DNA from: Myxococcales bacterium
Lineage (GTDB): Bacteria; Myxococcota_A; Polyangia; Palsa-1104; JAEUJZ01
DNA: 64,000 bases
Direction of reading: 5' to 3'
NCBI GenBank assembly: GCA_016794505.1
Contig: JAEUJZ010000067.1
Span: forward strand, 124,001-188,000
This document shows, piece after piece, positions 37,440 to 45,967 of the stretch (positions within the stretch are counted from its first letter, which is position 1; the number at the start of each line of letters is the position of its first letter). The notes under the pieces were generated by a model. The model ran no database searches, was not told where the DNA came from, and saw only the letters and a program-made list of their open reading frames with translations. The position numbers were made by a program, and so were the translations under genes.

Positions 37440-37938
37440 TCTGCTTCTGCAGCTTGGCCACGTCCGCGGCTCCTTCGAAGCCCGCGTTGATGTGGCGCAC
37501 CAGGCCTGCCTTGTCGACGACGTACGTGCTGGGCATCTTCGGCGGATCATACGCCTCTGCCACTTTCCCCTCAGGATCGTGAACCACCAAAAACGAAAGA
37601 CCAAAGCGCTTGACCAGGGCTTCGGCGTTCTTGCGCTCTTTGTCCAGGCTGACGCCCAAAAAGATGACGCCTGTCTTAGCCAGCCCACGGTGCAGCTTTT
37701 CCAGCTCAGGCAGCTCGCGCATGCAGGGCTCGCACCACGAGGCAAAGAAGTCGATCACCACGACCTTGCCGGCATAGTTGCTGAGCTTGACCGATGCGCC
37801 CTTGAGATCCGCGAGCGCGATCTCAGCCGCCGGCTTGCCGGTCGTCTGCTCAGCATGCGAGCTGCGCTGCCGCCATGAAACCAGCGAAAGCGCAGAGAGC
37901 AGAGCCAACGCCTGCCGGCGAGACAGCGAGCGGCTCAC
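37420..37938 (-). CDS. TlpA-family periplasmic thiol-disulphide reductase
   Basis: A 172-residue thioredoxin-fold protein from a GTG start overlapping the upstream stop by four bases (GTGA). Residues 1-28 form a signal sequence with an Arg-rich beginning (SRRQ), possibly for Tat export. The active site is FFASWCEPC, followed by ELEKLHRG, and the cis-proline loop is MPSTYVVD. It is coupled to the DsbA-like gene, so the two probably act together on periplasmic cysteines or cytochrome maturation. Confidence 0.9.
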   Translation of the reverse strand: MSRSLSRRQALALLSALSLVSWRQRSSHAEQTTGKPAAEIALADLKGASVKLSNYAGKVVVIDFFASWCEPCMRELPELEKLHRGLAKTGVIFLGVSLDKERKNAEALVKRFGLSFLVVHDPEGKVAEAYDPPKMPSTYVVDKAGLVRHINAGFEGAADVAKLQKQITDLNR

Positions 37939-38972
37939 TTGGCCGCCTCGGCTTCGATGTAGCTGCGCAGGTTGTCGAGCGATAGCGGGCCTTCGACCTT
38001 GCGGCAGTTGACATAAAACGTCGGGGTGCCGCCGAGATCCAGCTTTTCGCCGATCGCCCGCTCGCGAGCGACGCGCGAGCGCATGGCCTCGATATCCGCC
38101 TGGAAGCGCCGCACGTCAAGGCCCAGCTCTTGCGCGTACAAGATCAGATCGGCCTGCCGCACCGTGCCCTGGTTTTCAAACAGCTTGTCGTGGAACTGCC
38201 AGAACTTGCCCTGCTTTCCGGCAGCCAGCGCCGCAGCAGCGAAGGTCGGCGCATTGACGTGCATCTGCAGCGGGAAGTTCATGAACACCCACCTTACGTT
38301 CTTAAACTCTTTGAGCACCTGCTTGACGATCGGCTCGGCCATGCGGCAGTGCGGGCACTCAAAGTCGGAAAACTCAATCAGGCTGATCGGCGCCGCGGCA
38401 TCGCCCAGCGCTTGCGCACCGCTCGTGTCGATCTGCACACACTTGCTCGACACAAAGCGCTTGGTGTAGCGCTCTTCGACCTCGCTTTCGAGGAAGCCAT
38501 CGGTAAACAGCTTGACCATCCAGCGCGCAGCGACGGGCGAAATCTTGCACGTTGCATCCGTCTTCAGCGAAGTCAGCAGCGAGTGCGGCTTGCCGCAAGG
38601 CGACTGGAACTTCTGCAGCAGACGACGCAGCCCATCTTTGGCAGAGGGCATGAGTTCGTCTGCATTGAGGCCGGGGAATTCAGCGTCGCCAGCAGGCTTG
38701 CTTGCTGACGGAGCAGCGGCTGCTGGCTTGGGGCCCGGCTTCGCGGCCGCTGGCGGAGTGGTAGAAGGTGCGACAGCGGGCTTGGCTGCAGGGGCAGCCA
38801 CCGTCGGTTTTGCGGCCGGAGCGGGAGCCGGAGCGGCCACCGTCGGTTTTGCAGCCGGAGCGGGAGCCGGGGCGGCCTGCGCCCAAGCCTGCGCCCCCCA
38901 AGACAGCAAGCCAGCCACGGTCCACGTGGCGAGCACAGAACGGAACATCAAGCGCTTCGTGATTCGATTCAT
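37935..38972 (-). CDS. DsbA-like thioredoxin-fold protein with Ala/Pro repeat linker
   Basis: A 345-residue secreted protein. The ATG at 38972 has AGGAA about seven bases upstream. A signal peptide (about 1-31, ending AWA) is followed by a low-complexity Ala/Pro/Lys linker (about 32-95) with tandem repeats, a helical region with two further cysteines, and a DsbA/thioredoxin domain from about 195. That domain has SDFECPHC as active site, NFPLQMHVNAPTFAAAALAAG and the cis-proline GTPTFYVN. This matches the disulphide-isomerase-like DSBA group. The tlpA-like gene follows with a four-base overlap. Confidence 0.88.
   Translation of the reverse strand: MNRITKRLMFRSVLATWTVAGLLSWGAQAWAQAAPAPAPAAKPTVAAPAPAPAAKPTVAAPAAKPAVAPSTTPPAAAKPGPKPAAAAPSASKPAGDAEFPGLNADELMPSAKDGLRRLLQKFQSPCGKPHSLLTSLKTDATCKISPVAARWMVKLFTDGFLESEVEERYTKRFVSSKCVQIDTSGAQALGDAAAPISLIEFSDFECPHCRMAEPIVKQVLKEFKNVRWVFMNFPLQMHVNAPTFAAAALAAGKQGKFWQFHDKLFENQGTVRQADLILYAQELGLDVRRFQADIEAMRSRVARERAIGEKLDLGGTPTFYVNCRKVEGPLSLDNLRSYIEAEAAK
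38798..38875. repeat. 39-bp tandem repeat inside the DsbA-like gene
   Basis: Two near-identical 39-bp units (38798-38836 and 38837-38875) differ at two positions. They encode 13-residue Ala/Pro/Lys blocks of the linker. Copy number may vary between strains. Confidence 0.85.
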
Positions 38973-39131
38973 CAGAGGTTCCTGGCGTGGCGTTGAAAAA
39001 TAATCCGCGGCGAGGTCGTTCCTGACGTCTGGGCCGATCCAGCGCGTCGCGCTCGCCTGGCAGATAGGACGAGCCACGCGGCGATTTTTATCACACTTCG
39101 CTCGGCTGCGTCGCAGAGCATGCCGCACGAC

Positions 39132-39866
39132 CTAGCGGTAGTGGTGCTTGAGCATCTCGCGGAAAGGATTTGTGCAGTCGACCGCGGCGGCATACAGGTC
39201 TTTCTTGTCGAGGGCAACCCGGTGCAAGTGGATGGCCACGCCGTCGGCATGCGACTCGACGATCGCGTACTCGGCGTGCGACATGACGGTCGGTGCGTGG
39301 CCAGGGACGAAGTCCTTAAACGGCAAGCCCAGGCTGCCGGGGTTGACCAAGAGAATTCCATGGTGCTGCCGCATCATCTGGAAGTGCGTGTGTCCACCGG
39401 CCATCACCGTCGCCTCGTGGCCGGCCAGCATGCGGTCGACCTGCTCAGCTGGCGTGGTGGCGACGAGCTCCTCCATGTGCGAGCGCGGTGAGCCGTGATA
39501 GAGGAACAGCTTGTTTCCCGGCCGTCCGTCGAGCTCGATCTCAAGGCTGGGACGGAAGCTGCGCAGGAAATCGAGCTCGTCTTGGCTTAGCTGATCACGA
39601 CACCAGTCGACGGCCTGCACGATGATCGGCACCTCGGTGTACGTCGACAAGATGCTGGGGTTGAACAGAAACTCGTCGTGGTTGCCCAAGATGCACGCGC
39701 AGCCAAGCTCGCGCAGGCGTGCGATGATCTCTTTTGGGCGCGGTCCCAGCGTCGCGACATCGCCCAAGCAGATGATCTGATCGACACCGACACGCCGGAT
39801 GTCGCGCAGCGCCGCATTCAGCGCCACTTCATTTGCGTGCAGATCCGAAATCAGAGCGATGCGCAT
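39132..39866 (-). CDS. Metallophosphoesterase family protein
   Basis: A 244-residue calcineurin-like phosphoesterase. The five metal-binding blocks are visible: SDLHAN (D8, H10), GDVATLGP, GNHDE, YHGSP and GGHTHFQM. This resembles YfcE/MJ0936-type cytoplasmic phosphodiesterases. Its start lies 15 bases inside the end of the aminomutase gene, so the two are coupled. The substrate is unknown. Confidence 0.88.
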   Translation of the reverse strand: MRIALISDLHANEVALNAALRDIRRVGVDQIICLGDVATLGPRPKEIIARLRELGCACILGNHDEFLFNPSILSTYTEVPIIVQAVDWCRDQLSQDELDFLRSFRPSLEIELDGRPGNKLFLYHGSPRSHMEELVATTPAEQVDRMLAGHEATVMAGGHTHFQMMRQHHGILLVNPGSLGLPFKDFVPGHAPTVMSHAEYAIVESHADGVAIHLHRVALDKKDLYAAAVDCTNPFREMLKHHYR

Positions 39867-41476
39867 TCGGTCAGCTCCTGCAAAATGGGGTTTCGGTACT
39901 GGGCGTGGCGCGCGATGACTCCTTCCAGACCACGGCCGCCGGTCTCGGGGCGCTTCACGTCGGCAAAGATACCGCGGGCAATGGCGGAAAACAGACCCTC
40001 GCTGGCCACCACGTCCAAAAGGTCACAGGCGTCCTGCAGGACCTTTTGCGCTCGCGCCACAACGCGGCCATCGGGCCGAAACTGCAGCTCGCTCGATAGG
40101 CTGCGACACGCCGAAAAGACATAGTCCGCGCCCGTGATCGCGGCGTAGCGATCTTGTAAGAACGGCGTGTGGATCGACTCGGTCATCATGCCCAGAAGCT
40201 CGATGCTTTGATCCGTCGCGACACCGACCAAATCGAACAGTCCGTCGACGCGATGCGACCAAAAGATGTCACCCGACTTGTGCTTGGTTGCCGGCATCCA
40301 CTTGATGGGATGCCGCGGAAAGATCTGCCGCACAAGCTGCGCCTGCGCGATCTCAAGCAGGAAGGAATCGGGCAGCGCTTTGTCGATCTCGAAGGCGTGA
40401 CCCAGGCCCATCTGTTCGGCGCGCAGACCGGCACGATAGGCAAACGCCTCGTTGATGAACTGCGAAGCCAGCACTGTATGCGCCGACTCCACCGCATCTG
40501 CCGTCGTCAGGTAGTTGTCTTCGCCCGTGTTGATCACGATGCCGGCGCGGCCAATGATGCGTCGCGAAAAGTGCTGATCGCACAGCGTACGGCGCGGGTT
40601 GATGTCGCGGAACAGGATGCCGTACATCGCATCGTTGAGCAGCATGTCCAGCCGCTCGATGGCGGCCAGATACGCGATCTCGGGCATGCACAGTCCCGAG
40701 GAATAGTTCACTTGCTGCAGGTAGCGACCGAGTCGCTCTTGCTCGTCATCGAGTGCGGCGCGCACGATGCGAAAGTTTTCCTGCGTTGCCCAGGTGCCAC
40801 CGTAGCCCTCGGTGGTTGCGCCGTACGGCACATAGTCAATCAACGACTGCGCCGTCGAGCGAATCACCGCGATGATATCCGCTCCCACCTGCGCCGCGGC
40901 GCGAGCTTGATCGGCGTCGTCATAGATATTGCCGGTGGCGACGATGACGTACTTAAGCGGTGGTCCGTCGAAGGCGCGCACGATGTTGCAGTCCGCGTTG
41001 GGCGCCGAGTGGGTCGATCCCAGCCCCAAGCGACGCCACGTCGAGAGCCGCTGCGCCCGCGCCGCATCGATGGCGGCCAGCGCCTTTCGCGTCGGTTCGC
41101 GCAGCGCGGCATCGGCCACCTCGAACTGTGCAGCGAAGCTCGCCACGTCGGACGCAAGCAAGCCGGGCGGATCGCCATAGGCCATCTCTTCGGCCGCCTC
41201 TTGCGGCGTTGTTCCCGGTCGTCGGCTCAGCGTCCAGCCCAGAAAGAACGCGATTCCATATTCCAGCGTGCCCGCCTGGCGATAGCGATCGACGCAGCGG
41301 TTGACCAAGGGCACGCCTTGATCGTCGACGCCATCGACGCCATAGCAGCGCAGCACCGTGCGCTCGATCGAGACAGTCGTGTGGGCATCAATGAAGCGAT
41401 GCACACTGCCGGCGACCGCTGCCGCAAGCTCGCGACAGCGCTGGACGATCCGATCGTCGATAGGCAGAGGCTGCAT
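39851..41476 (-). CDS. kamD: Lysine 5,6-aminomutase alpha subunit
   Basis: A 541-residue protein matching the alpha (large) subunit of D-lysine 5,6-aminomutase/D-ornithine 4,5-aminomutase, a B12/PLP radical enzyme that moves an amino group. FIDAHTTVSIERTVLR near the N-terminus, KYVIVATGNIYDDADQARAA and DYVPYGATTEGYGGTWATQE are characteristic. The ATG at 41476 gives the family N-terminus (MQPLPIDDRIVQRC), although the frame is open 65 codons further upstream. The beta subunit, which binds cobalamin, is not adjacent or elsewhere in the window. Lysine-fermentation neighbours are also missing. Confidence 0.85.
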   Translation of the reverse strand: MQPLPIDDRIVQRCRELAAAVAGSVHRFIDAHTTVSIERTVLRCYGVDGVDDQGVPLVNRCVDRYRQAGTLEYGIAFFLGWTLSRRPGTTPQEAAEEMAYGDPPGLLASDVASFAAQFEVADAALREPTRKALAAIDAARAQRLSTWRRLGLGSTHSAPNADCNIVRAFDGPPLKYVIVATGNIYDDADQARAAAQVGADIIAVIRSTAQSLIDYVPYGATTEGYGGTWATQENFRIVRAALDDEQERLGRYLQQVNYSSGLCMPEIAYLAAIERLDMLLNDAMYGILFRDINPRRTLCDQHFSRRIIGRAGIVINTGEDNYLTTADAVESAHTVLASQFINEAFAYRAGLRAEQMGLGHAFEIDKALPDSFLLEIAQAQLVRQIFPRHPIKWMPATKHKSGDIFWSHRVDGLFDLVGVATDQSIELLGMMTESIHTPFLQDRYAAITGADYVFSACRSLSSELQFRPDGRVVARAQKVLQDACDLLDVVASEGLFSAIARGIFADVKRPETGGRGLEGVIARHAQYRNPILQELTECASL

Positions 41477-41596
41477 AATCGCAGGGTATTGTGCGACCGC
41501 ATCTAGGTCAACGTTCGGCTCGTAGGGCTGTAGCAGCCGCGGTCGCCCGGCCTGCGAGCGTCGGGCGTGGCGAGCCCCTGTGATAGGCTGCCTGGC

Positions 41597-42244
41597 ATGC
41601 TTTTTTGCCCGCCTGGGTGGTCGCTGCCGATCGCTCTGCTGCTTGGCCTTTCGCTCGCAGCTCCCCGTCATGCCCGCGCAGCCGTTCCCGCGATCTCAGA
41701 CAAGCCCGCCGAGCCCCGTCGCGAGCGCTCAGCCAAGGACTACGATCCGAACACTCCGCTGGTGTCGCACCAGGGTCAGACGCTGCGCTTCTACGACGAC
41801 GTGATCAAGGGGCGCATCGTGCTGATCAACACGATGTTCACCTCGTGCGCCGGCATCTGTCCGCCGATTACCAACAACCTGCTGGCCGTGCAAAAGGCCC
41901 TCTCGCCTTATCTGGGTAAGCAGGTCGTCATGGTGTCCATCACCGTCGATCCACAGACCGACACACCCGCAGTGCTTAAGGCCTATGTCGAGCGCTATGC
42001 CATCGGTCCAGGCTGGCTGTTTCTGACCGGGAAGCCCGCACATGTCGACGCCGTGCTGGCCAAGCTGGGTGACACCGATCCAGAAAAAACTCGCCACAGC
42101 GGCATGCTGCTGATTGGCGACGAATCTGGGAAAAGCTGGCGCAAAGTCCCTGCCATGTCCGCCCCCAAGGACATCGCTTCCGCCATCGAAAAGCTGCTCG
42201 CCCGCAAAGCCCCGCCGCCTCCGCCGACGGCAGAGACGCGCTGA
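41597..42244 (+). CDS. SCO1/SenC-like copper/thiol protein
   Basis: A 215-residue thioredoxin-fold protein with an N-terminal signal or anchor segment (about 7-24). The copper-binding CxxxC is CAGIC in FTSCAGICPPITNN, and the distal histidine is in RHSGMLLIG. VMVSITVDPQTDTPAVLKAY is typical of SCO1, which delivers copper to cytochrome oxidase CuA. The tail is Pro-rich. An in-frame GTG at 41567 is an alternative start. It diverges from kamD across 120 bp. No oxidase gene is nearby. Confidence 0.88.
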   Translation: MLFCPPGWSLPIALLLGLSLAAPRHARAAVPAISDKPAEPRRERSAKDYDPNTPLVSHQGQTLRFYDDVIKGRIVLINTMFTSCAGICPPITNNLLAVQKALSPYLGKQVVMVSITVDPQTDTPAVLKAYVERYAIGPGWLFLTGKPAHVDAVLAKLGDTDPEKTRHSGMLLIGDESGKSWRKVPAMSAPKDIASAIEKLLARKAPPPPPTAETR

Positions 42245-42367
42245 TCCCGCGCACCAGCCGCTGCTGCTTTCCGCGGCCCCTCGCAGAGCGCATGCCAAGC
42301 CGGTTGTGCCGGGCCCCGTGTGCATGGGATGATAACCAAAGCCATTTCAGGACTTGGCTGTCTGCCC

Positions 42368-44485
42368 ATGAACCACCCACGCGCATCCATCCTGTCTTCC
42401 CACCGACGCAAAACCTGGACCCTGGGACTGGCCTTGGCCGCGGGCTTGCTTTCGCCGCCAGCCCTGGCGCAGCACCGCGGCTTTCAGCTCAATCGCTATG
42501 AGCCGACGGCGGCGGGCGAGTGGTCATTCTGGGTCGACCATCCGTGGTTTTCTCGTCGCTCGGTATTCACCGCCGGCTTGACACTGGATTACGGGCACAA
42601 CTCGCTGGTCTATGACACGGTGCGCGCAGATGGCAGCGTAGCAAGCTCGCAGTCGTTGATTTCGCACTCGTTGGTGGGTCACTTCGACGCGGCGTTTGCC
42701 ATCCGCAATCGCCTGCTGATCACCGCATCGCTGCCGGTGGCCTTCTTGGAAAACGGAGAGACCGTAAGCGGCGCTGGCATTCAAGCGGCCAGCGGCGCGT
42801 ACGTTTCCGATCCTCGACTGGGCGCAACGGTTCGCCTGTATGGCCAACCCTATGGCAGTGGATTTTCCGCCAGCTTTGGCACCCAGGTCTGGCTGCCGCT
42901 GCGTGCGCTCACCGACAGCTTGCCGGAACAGGCCAGCGACCAGCAGGTGCGCGGCTCTCTGAAGCTGATCTTGGGTGGGTACAAGTCGCATATCTTGTGG
43001 TCAGCGAACCTCGGCGTGCTCTTGCGCGCGACGTCGCAGCTTGGCGATGTCATGAGCCCCTACGGCCGCACCGTCGGACATGAGCTACACGGTGGCGTGG
43101 CTGTGGCCTATGCCGATCTGCACCGTCGCTTTTCAATCGGCCCCGAGGCGATCTTTGCAGCCTCGCTCAGCGAGCGCGCCTTCCAGTCGACGACCAGCAG
43201 CCTGGAAGTGCTGATGGGAGCGCACTACAACATTGCCGGCGTTGTGCAGGTCAGCGCAGCCGGTGGAGCCGGAGTCTGGCGGCAGGCCGGTACCCCCGAT
43301 GCGCGGGCGCTGTTCCGTCTGTCCTATGCCCCGATGGGCAAAAAGAAACCTCGCCCGCATGCCGAAGGTGAGGACCCGGCTCACCGCAAGGTGCTCGACA
43401 GCGATCGCGACGGCGTCCCCGATGCCACCGATCGCTGCCCCAGCGAGCCACAAGGTCTGCGTCCCGACCCGCAGCAGCCGGGCTGCCCGCTGCGCGATCG
43501 CGATGGCGACGGCGTGCTCGATCCCGAAGACCAGTGCCCAGATCAGGTAGCCGGCGAAAGCCCCGACCCAACGCGCCGAGGCTGCCCAGCCCCGGTAACA
43601 CTGCCCACGGATCGCGATGGCGATGGCGTCGCCGATGCCGAAGACGCCTGCCCCGAGCAAAAAGCCGGAGCCACCCCCGACCCCGCTCGCAAGGGCTGCC
43701 CGACACCGGTCATCACCGATCGCGATGGCGACGGCATCCCCGACACCGACGATCAGTGCCCGGATCAAAAGCCAGGCAGTACACCCGACCCGGCGCGCAA
43801 GGGCTGCCCCGTTCCCGACCGCGATGGCGATGGCATCCCCGATGCCGACGATCAGTGCCCAGAAAACGCGCAGGGTCAGGTGGCCGATCCCAGCCGCAAG
43901 GGCTGCCCCGCCAACGACAAAGACGGCGACGGCTTCTACGATCACGAAGATCAGTGTCCATATCGCGCCAGCGGTGGCCTGCCCGATCCCGGTCGCAAGG
44001 GCTGCCCGCTCGATGACCAGGACCACGACTTCGTGCCCGATCGCGAGGATGCCTGCCCCGACAAGGCCGGTGCCCCCGATCGCAACCCCAAGCGCAACGG
44101 CTGCCCGAACCCGTTTGTCCTCTTTGAAAACAACCGCGTCGTGCTCAAGCAGGCGATCGCGTTTAAGAACAACAGCGATGAGATCCTGCCCCAGAGCAGC
44201 CTGATCCTGACCGCGACGGCCAACGTGCTGCGCGATGCGCCGATGATCAAAAAGATCCGCATCGAAGCCCACACCGACAACGTGGGCGGCGCCGATGCCA
44301 ACATGGCGCTTAGCCAGCAGCGCGCCGACGCGATCATGCGCCGGCTTACCGATCAAGGCATCGACGCCTCGCGCATCGAAGCCCAGGGATTCGGCGACAC
44401 GCGGCCGCTCGGCGACAACAACACCCCGCAAGGCCGCGCCAAGAACCGCCGCATCGACTTCATCATCGTCGACCCGCAGAACTAG
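42368..44485 (+). CDS. OmpA-family outer-membrane protein with thrombospondin type-3 repeats
   Basis: A 705-residue outer-membrane protein. A signal peptide ends after about PPALA (residue 34). A beta-strand-rich N-domain of about 290 residues is probably a barrel or porin-like part. Seven Asp-rich calcium-binding TSP3 units (DRDGDGIPDxDDQCP type, with paired CP motifs) form a stalk. A C-terminal OmpA domain (about 575-703) carries IEAHTDNVGG and NRRIDFII and should bind peptidoglycan. The ATG at 42368 sits closest to the signal peptide; ATGs at 42320 and 42329 are in frame. Confidence 0.9.
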   Translation: MNHPRASILSSHRRKTWTLGLALAAGLLSPPALAQHRGFQLNRYEPTAAGEWSFWVDHPWFSRRSVFTAGLTLDYGHNSLVYDTVRADGSVASSQSLISHSLVGHFDAAFAIRNRLLITASLPVAFLENGETVSGAGIQAASGAYVSDPRLGATVRLYGQPYGSGFSASFGTQVWLPLRALTDSLPEQASDQQVRGSLKLILGGYKSHILWSANLGVLLRATSQLGDVMSPYGRTVGHELHGGVAVAYADLHRRFSIGPEAIFAASLSERAFQSTTSSLEVLMGAHYNIAGVVQVSAAGGAGVWRQAGTPDARALFRLSYAPMGKKKPRPHAEGEDPAHRKVLDSDRDGVPDATDRCPSEPQGLRPDPQQPGCPLRDRDGDGVLDPEDQCPDQVAGESPDPTRRGCPAPVTLPTDRDGDGVADAEDACPEQKAGATPDPARKGCPTPVITDRDGDGIPDTDDQCPDQKPGSTPDPARKGCPVPDRDGDGIPDADDQCPENAQGQVADPSRKGCPANDKDGDGFYDHEDQCPYRASGGLPDPGRKGCPLDDQDHDFVPDREDACPDKAGAPDRNPKRNGCPNPFVLFENNRVVLKQAIAFKNNSDEILPQSSLILTATANVLRDAPMIKKIRIEAHTDNVGGADANMALSQQRADAIMRRLTDQGIDASRIEAQGFGDTRPLGDNNTPQGRAKNRRIDFIIVDPQN
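43397..44106. repeat. Seven thrombospondin type-3 coding repeats
   Basis: Irregular repeats of about 90-120 bp encode calcium-binding DxDxDGxxD loops ending in CP. They are a coding repeat inside the OmpA-family gene, not a CRISPR. Confidence 0.85.
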
Positions 44486-44538
44486 CTGCCGGCCCGTCGC
44501 GCCCTCTTTCGTCCCCGCTCTTCCGTCGAATCTGTGCC

Positions 44539-45744
44539 CTATTCCGGCTCGCTCTGCTTGAGGTGAACGTGAATCACGCCCTCTTCCGCGGGAACCCCCA
44601 AGCGCAGCGGAAAGCCATAGTGGCCCGTGCCGCGATGCACATACAGCCGGTCGCGCCCGCGCGCCCACAGTCCATGGTCAGGCATATCGACGAGCCGCGG
44701 CACCGTCCACAGTCCACCGACGCTAAGCAGCCCTAGCTGGCCGCCGTGCGTGTGCCCCGAAAACACCAGATCAGCCGCCCCGACCGGCAGGTGGCGAAAC
44801 GCGCCCGGATCGTGAAGCAGCGCGATGCGCAAAAGGCCGGGCGTGCGTGGATAGCGCGCCGAGACGCGCTGCAGATGAGCCGCGCGGTCCGAAAAGACAA
44901 AGTCAAAGCCGAGGATCTCGACATCGCCCCAGCCGGTGCGCGCCTGCGTCGCTTCGTCCAAAAGGAGGCGAATGCCGTTTTGCGCAAGCGCTTGCTGGAC
45001 GATATGCGGGGCCTCGTGATCGTGGTTGCCAAAGCACGCGAACGAGCGACCGGGCAGCGCTGCCAGCGGCGACAGCGCTCGCAACAGGTGGCCGACATCG
45101 CCCTGTGATTCCATCGTCAGAAAGTCGCCCGTCAAGAGGATCAGATCAGGATCCATCGCCACCGCCCGCTGACAGATCGCGGCCAGCCGCTGTTCCGACA
45201 TAAAGGGCCCCAGGTGCGGGTCGCTGATCTGCACGATACGCAGCGGCCGACGCACAAGCGGCTGCGTAGCCGGCTGGTGCAAGGCATGCCGTCGGATACC
45301 GTCGACAAACGAGTCATCGATGGCGATGTGAACTTCCGATCGGCGATGGGTCAGCGACTGCAGCAGCCCGACCAGCGACAGCGCGTACGGCAGCCACGGC
45401 AGCCACGGCTGAAAGCCCAGCCGCGCCGCAATCCCCCAGGGCAAAGACAGCACCGTTCCGGCCATAAATGTCGACGCTGGGATGCTGATCAGCGCGCGAT
45501 AGATCAAGGGCCGCATCCGCGGTCGCGACAGCAGACACAGGTGCAAGTACACCGTCGCGTGCAAGCCAAGAAACAGCGGCCAAGCCCGCGTGTCGACGGC
45601 AAGCGGGGCAAAGGCCAGCGCCGACAGCGTATAAAGACCGACCACCACCGTCGCAAACATGGCAAACAAGCGCCCGCGGAACAGCCGTGCGCACACAATC
45701 ACCACCAGCCACAAAAGCAGCGACGCCGCGCCAAACCACGTCAT
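44539..45744 (-). CDS. Membrane-anchored metallophosphoesterase (YkuE-like)
   Basis: A 401-residue protein with about four N-terminal hydrophobic segments (4-24, 29-50, 57-75 and 88-130). A calcineurin-like phosphoesterase domain begins near 168, with QISDPHLG, LLTGDFLT, FGNHDHE, LLHDPGAF and FSGHTHGGQ. This arrangement matches YkuE/YaeI-type membrane phosphoesterases, some of which act on lipid-linked substrates. It converges with the OmpA-family gene across 53 bp. Confidence 0.88.
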   Translation of the reverse strand: MTWFGAASLLLWLVVIVCARLFRGRLFAMFATVVVGLYTLSALAFAPLAVDTRAWPLFLGLHATVYLHLCLLSRPRMRPLIYRALISIPASTFMAGTVLSLPWGIAARLGFQPWLPWLPYALSLVGLLQSLTHRRSEVHIAIDDSFVDGIRRHALHQPATQPLVRRPLRIVQISDPHLGPFMSEQRLAAICQRAVAMDPDLILLTGDFLTMESQGDVGHLLRALSPLAALPGRSFACFGNHDHEAPHIVQQALAQNGIRLLLDEATQARTGWGDVEILGFDFVFSDRAAHLQRVSARYPRTPGLLRIALLHDPGAFRHLPVGAADLVFSGHTHGGQLGLLSVGGLWTVPRLVDMPDHGLWARGRDRLYVHRGTGHYGFPLRLGVPAEEGVIHVHLKQSEPE

Positions 45745-45896
45745 CGCTCTACACCCCGCGTACCACTCTTTTCCACTGCGTGCCGTCGCGCCATGCGCGT
45801 CAGCATCCCACGCCGAACCGGGTCGCGAAAAGAGCCCAGCCCAGACCGGGCCCTAGACGATGCCAAGCTCGTATCGACAAACCGCGGGATTCTCTG

Positions 45897-45925
45897 TTGA
45901 CCACTATTTCTGCCTGCGGTATGCA
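45897..45925 (+). promoter_or_regulatory. Possible promoter for the glycosyltransferase cluster
   Basis: TTGACC and TATGCA are separated by 17 bp, 43 bp before the preferred start at 45968. The -35 box is good and the -10 weak. It lies where GC content drops. Confidence 0.35.
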
Positions 45926-45967
45926 GCAGGCTATTTTTCACATCGCCATAATTGGAGCATATCCCGC

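Noticed and set aside
40169..41506. 445-codon open frame on the plus strand
   Set aside because: It is antisense to the aminomutase alpha subunit and matches no family.
43397..44106. Regular DNA repeats that could suggest a CRISPR array
   Set aside because: Units are coding, of variable length and imperfect, and encode calcium-binding TSP3 motifs. There are no identical repeats with unique spacers and no cas genes.
43133..44668. 511-codon open frame on the minus strand over the TSP3 region
   Set aside because: It is antisense to a clear OmpA-family gene; its Gly/Ala/Val pattern simply mirrors the Asp-rich repeats.
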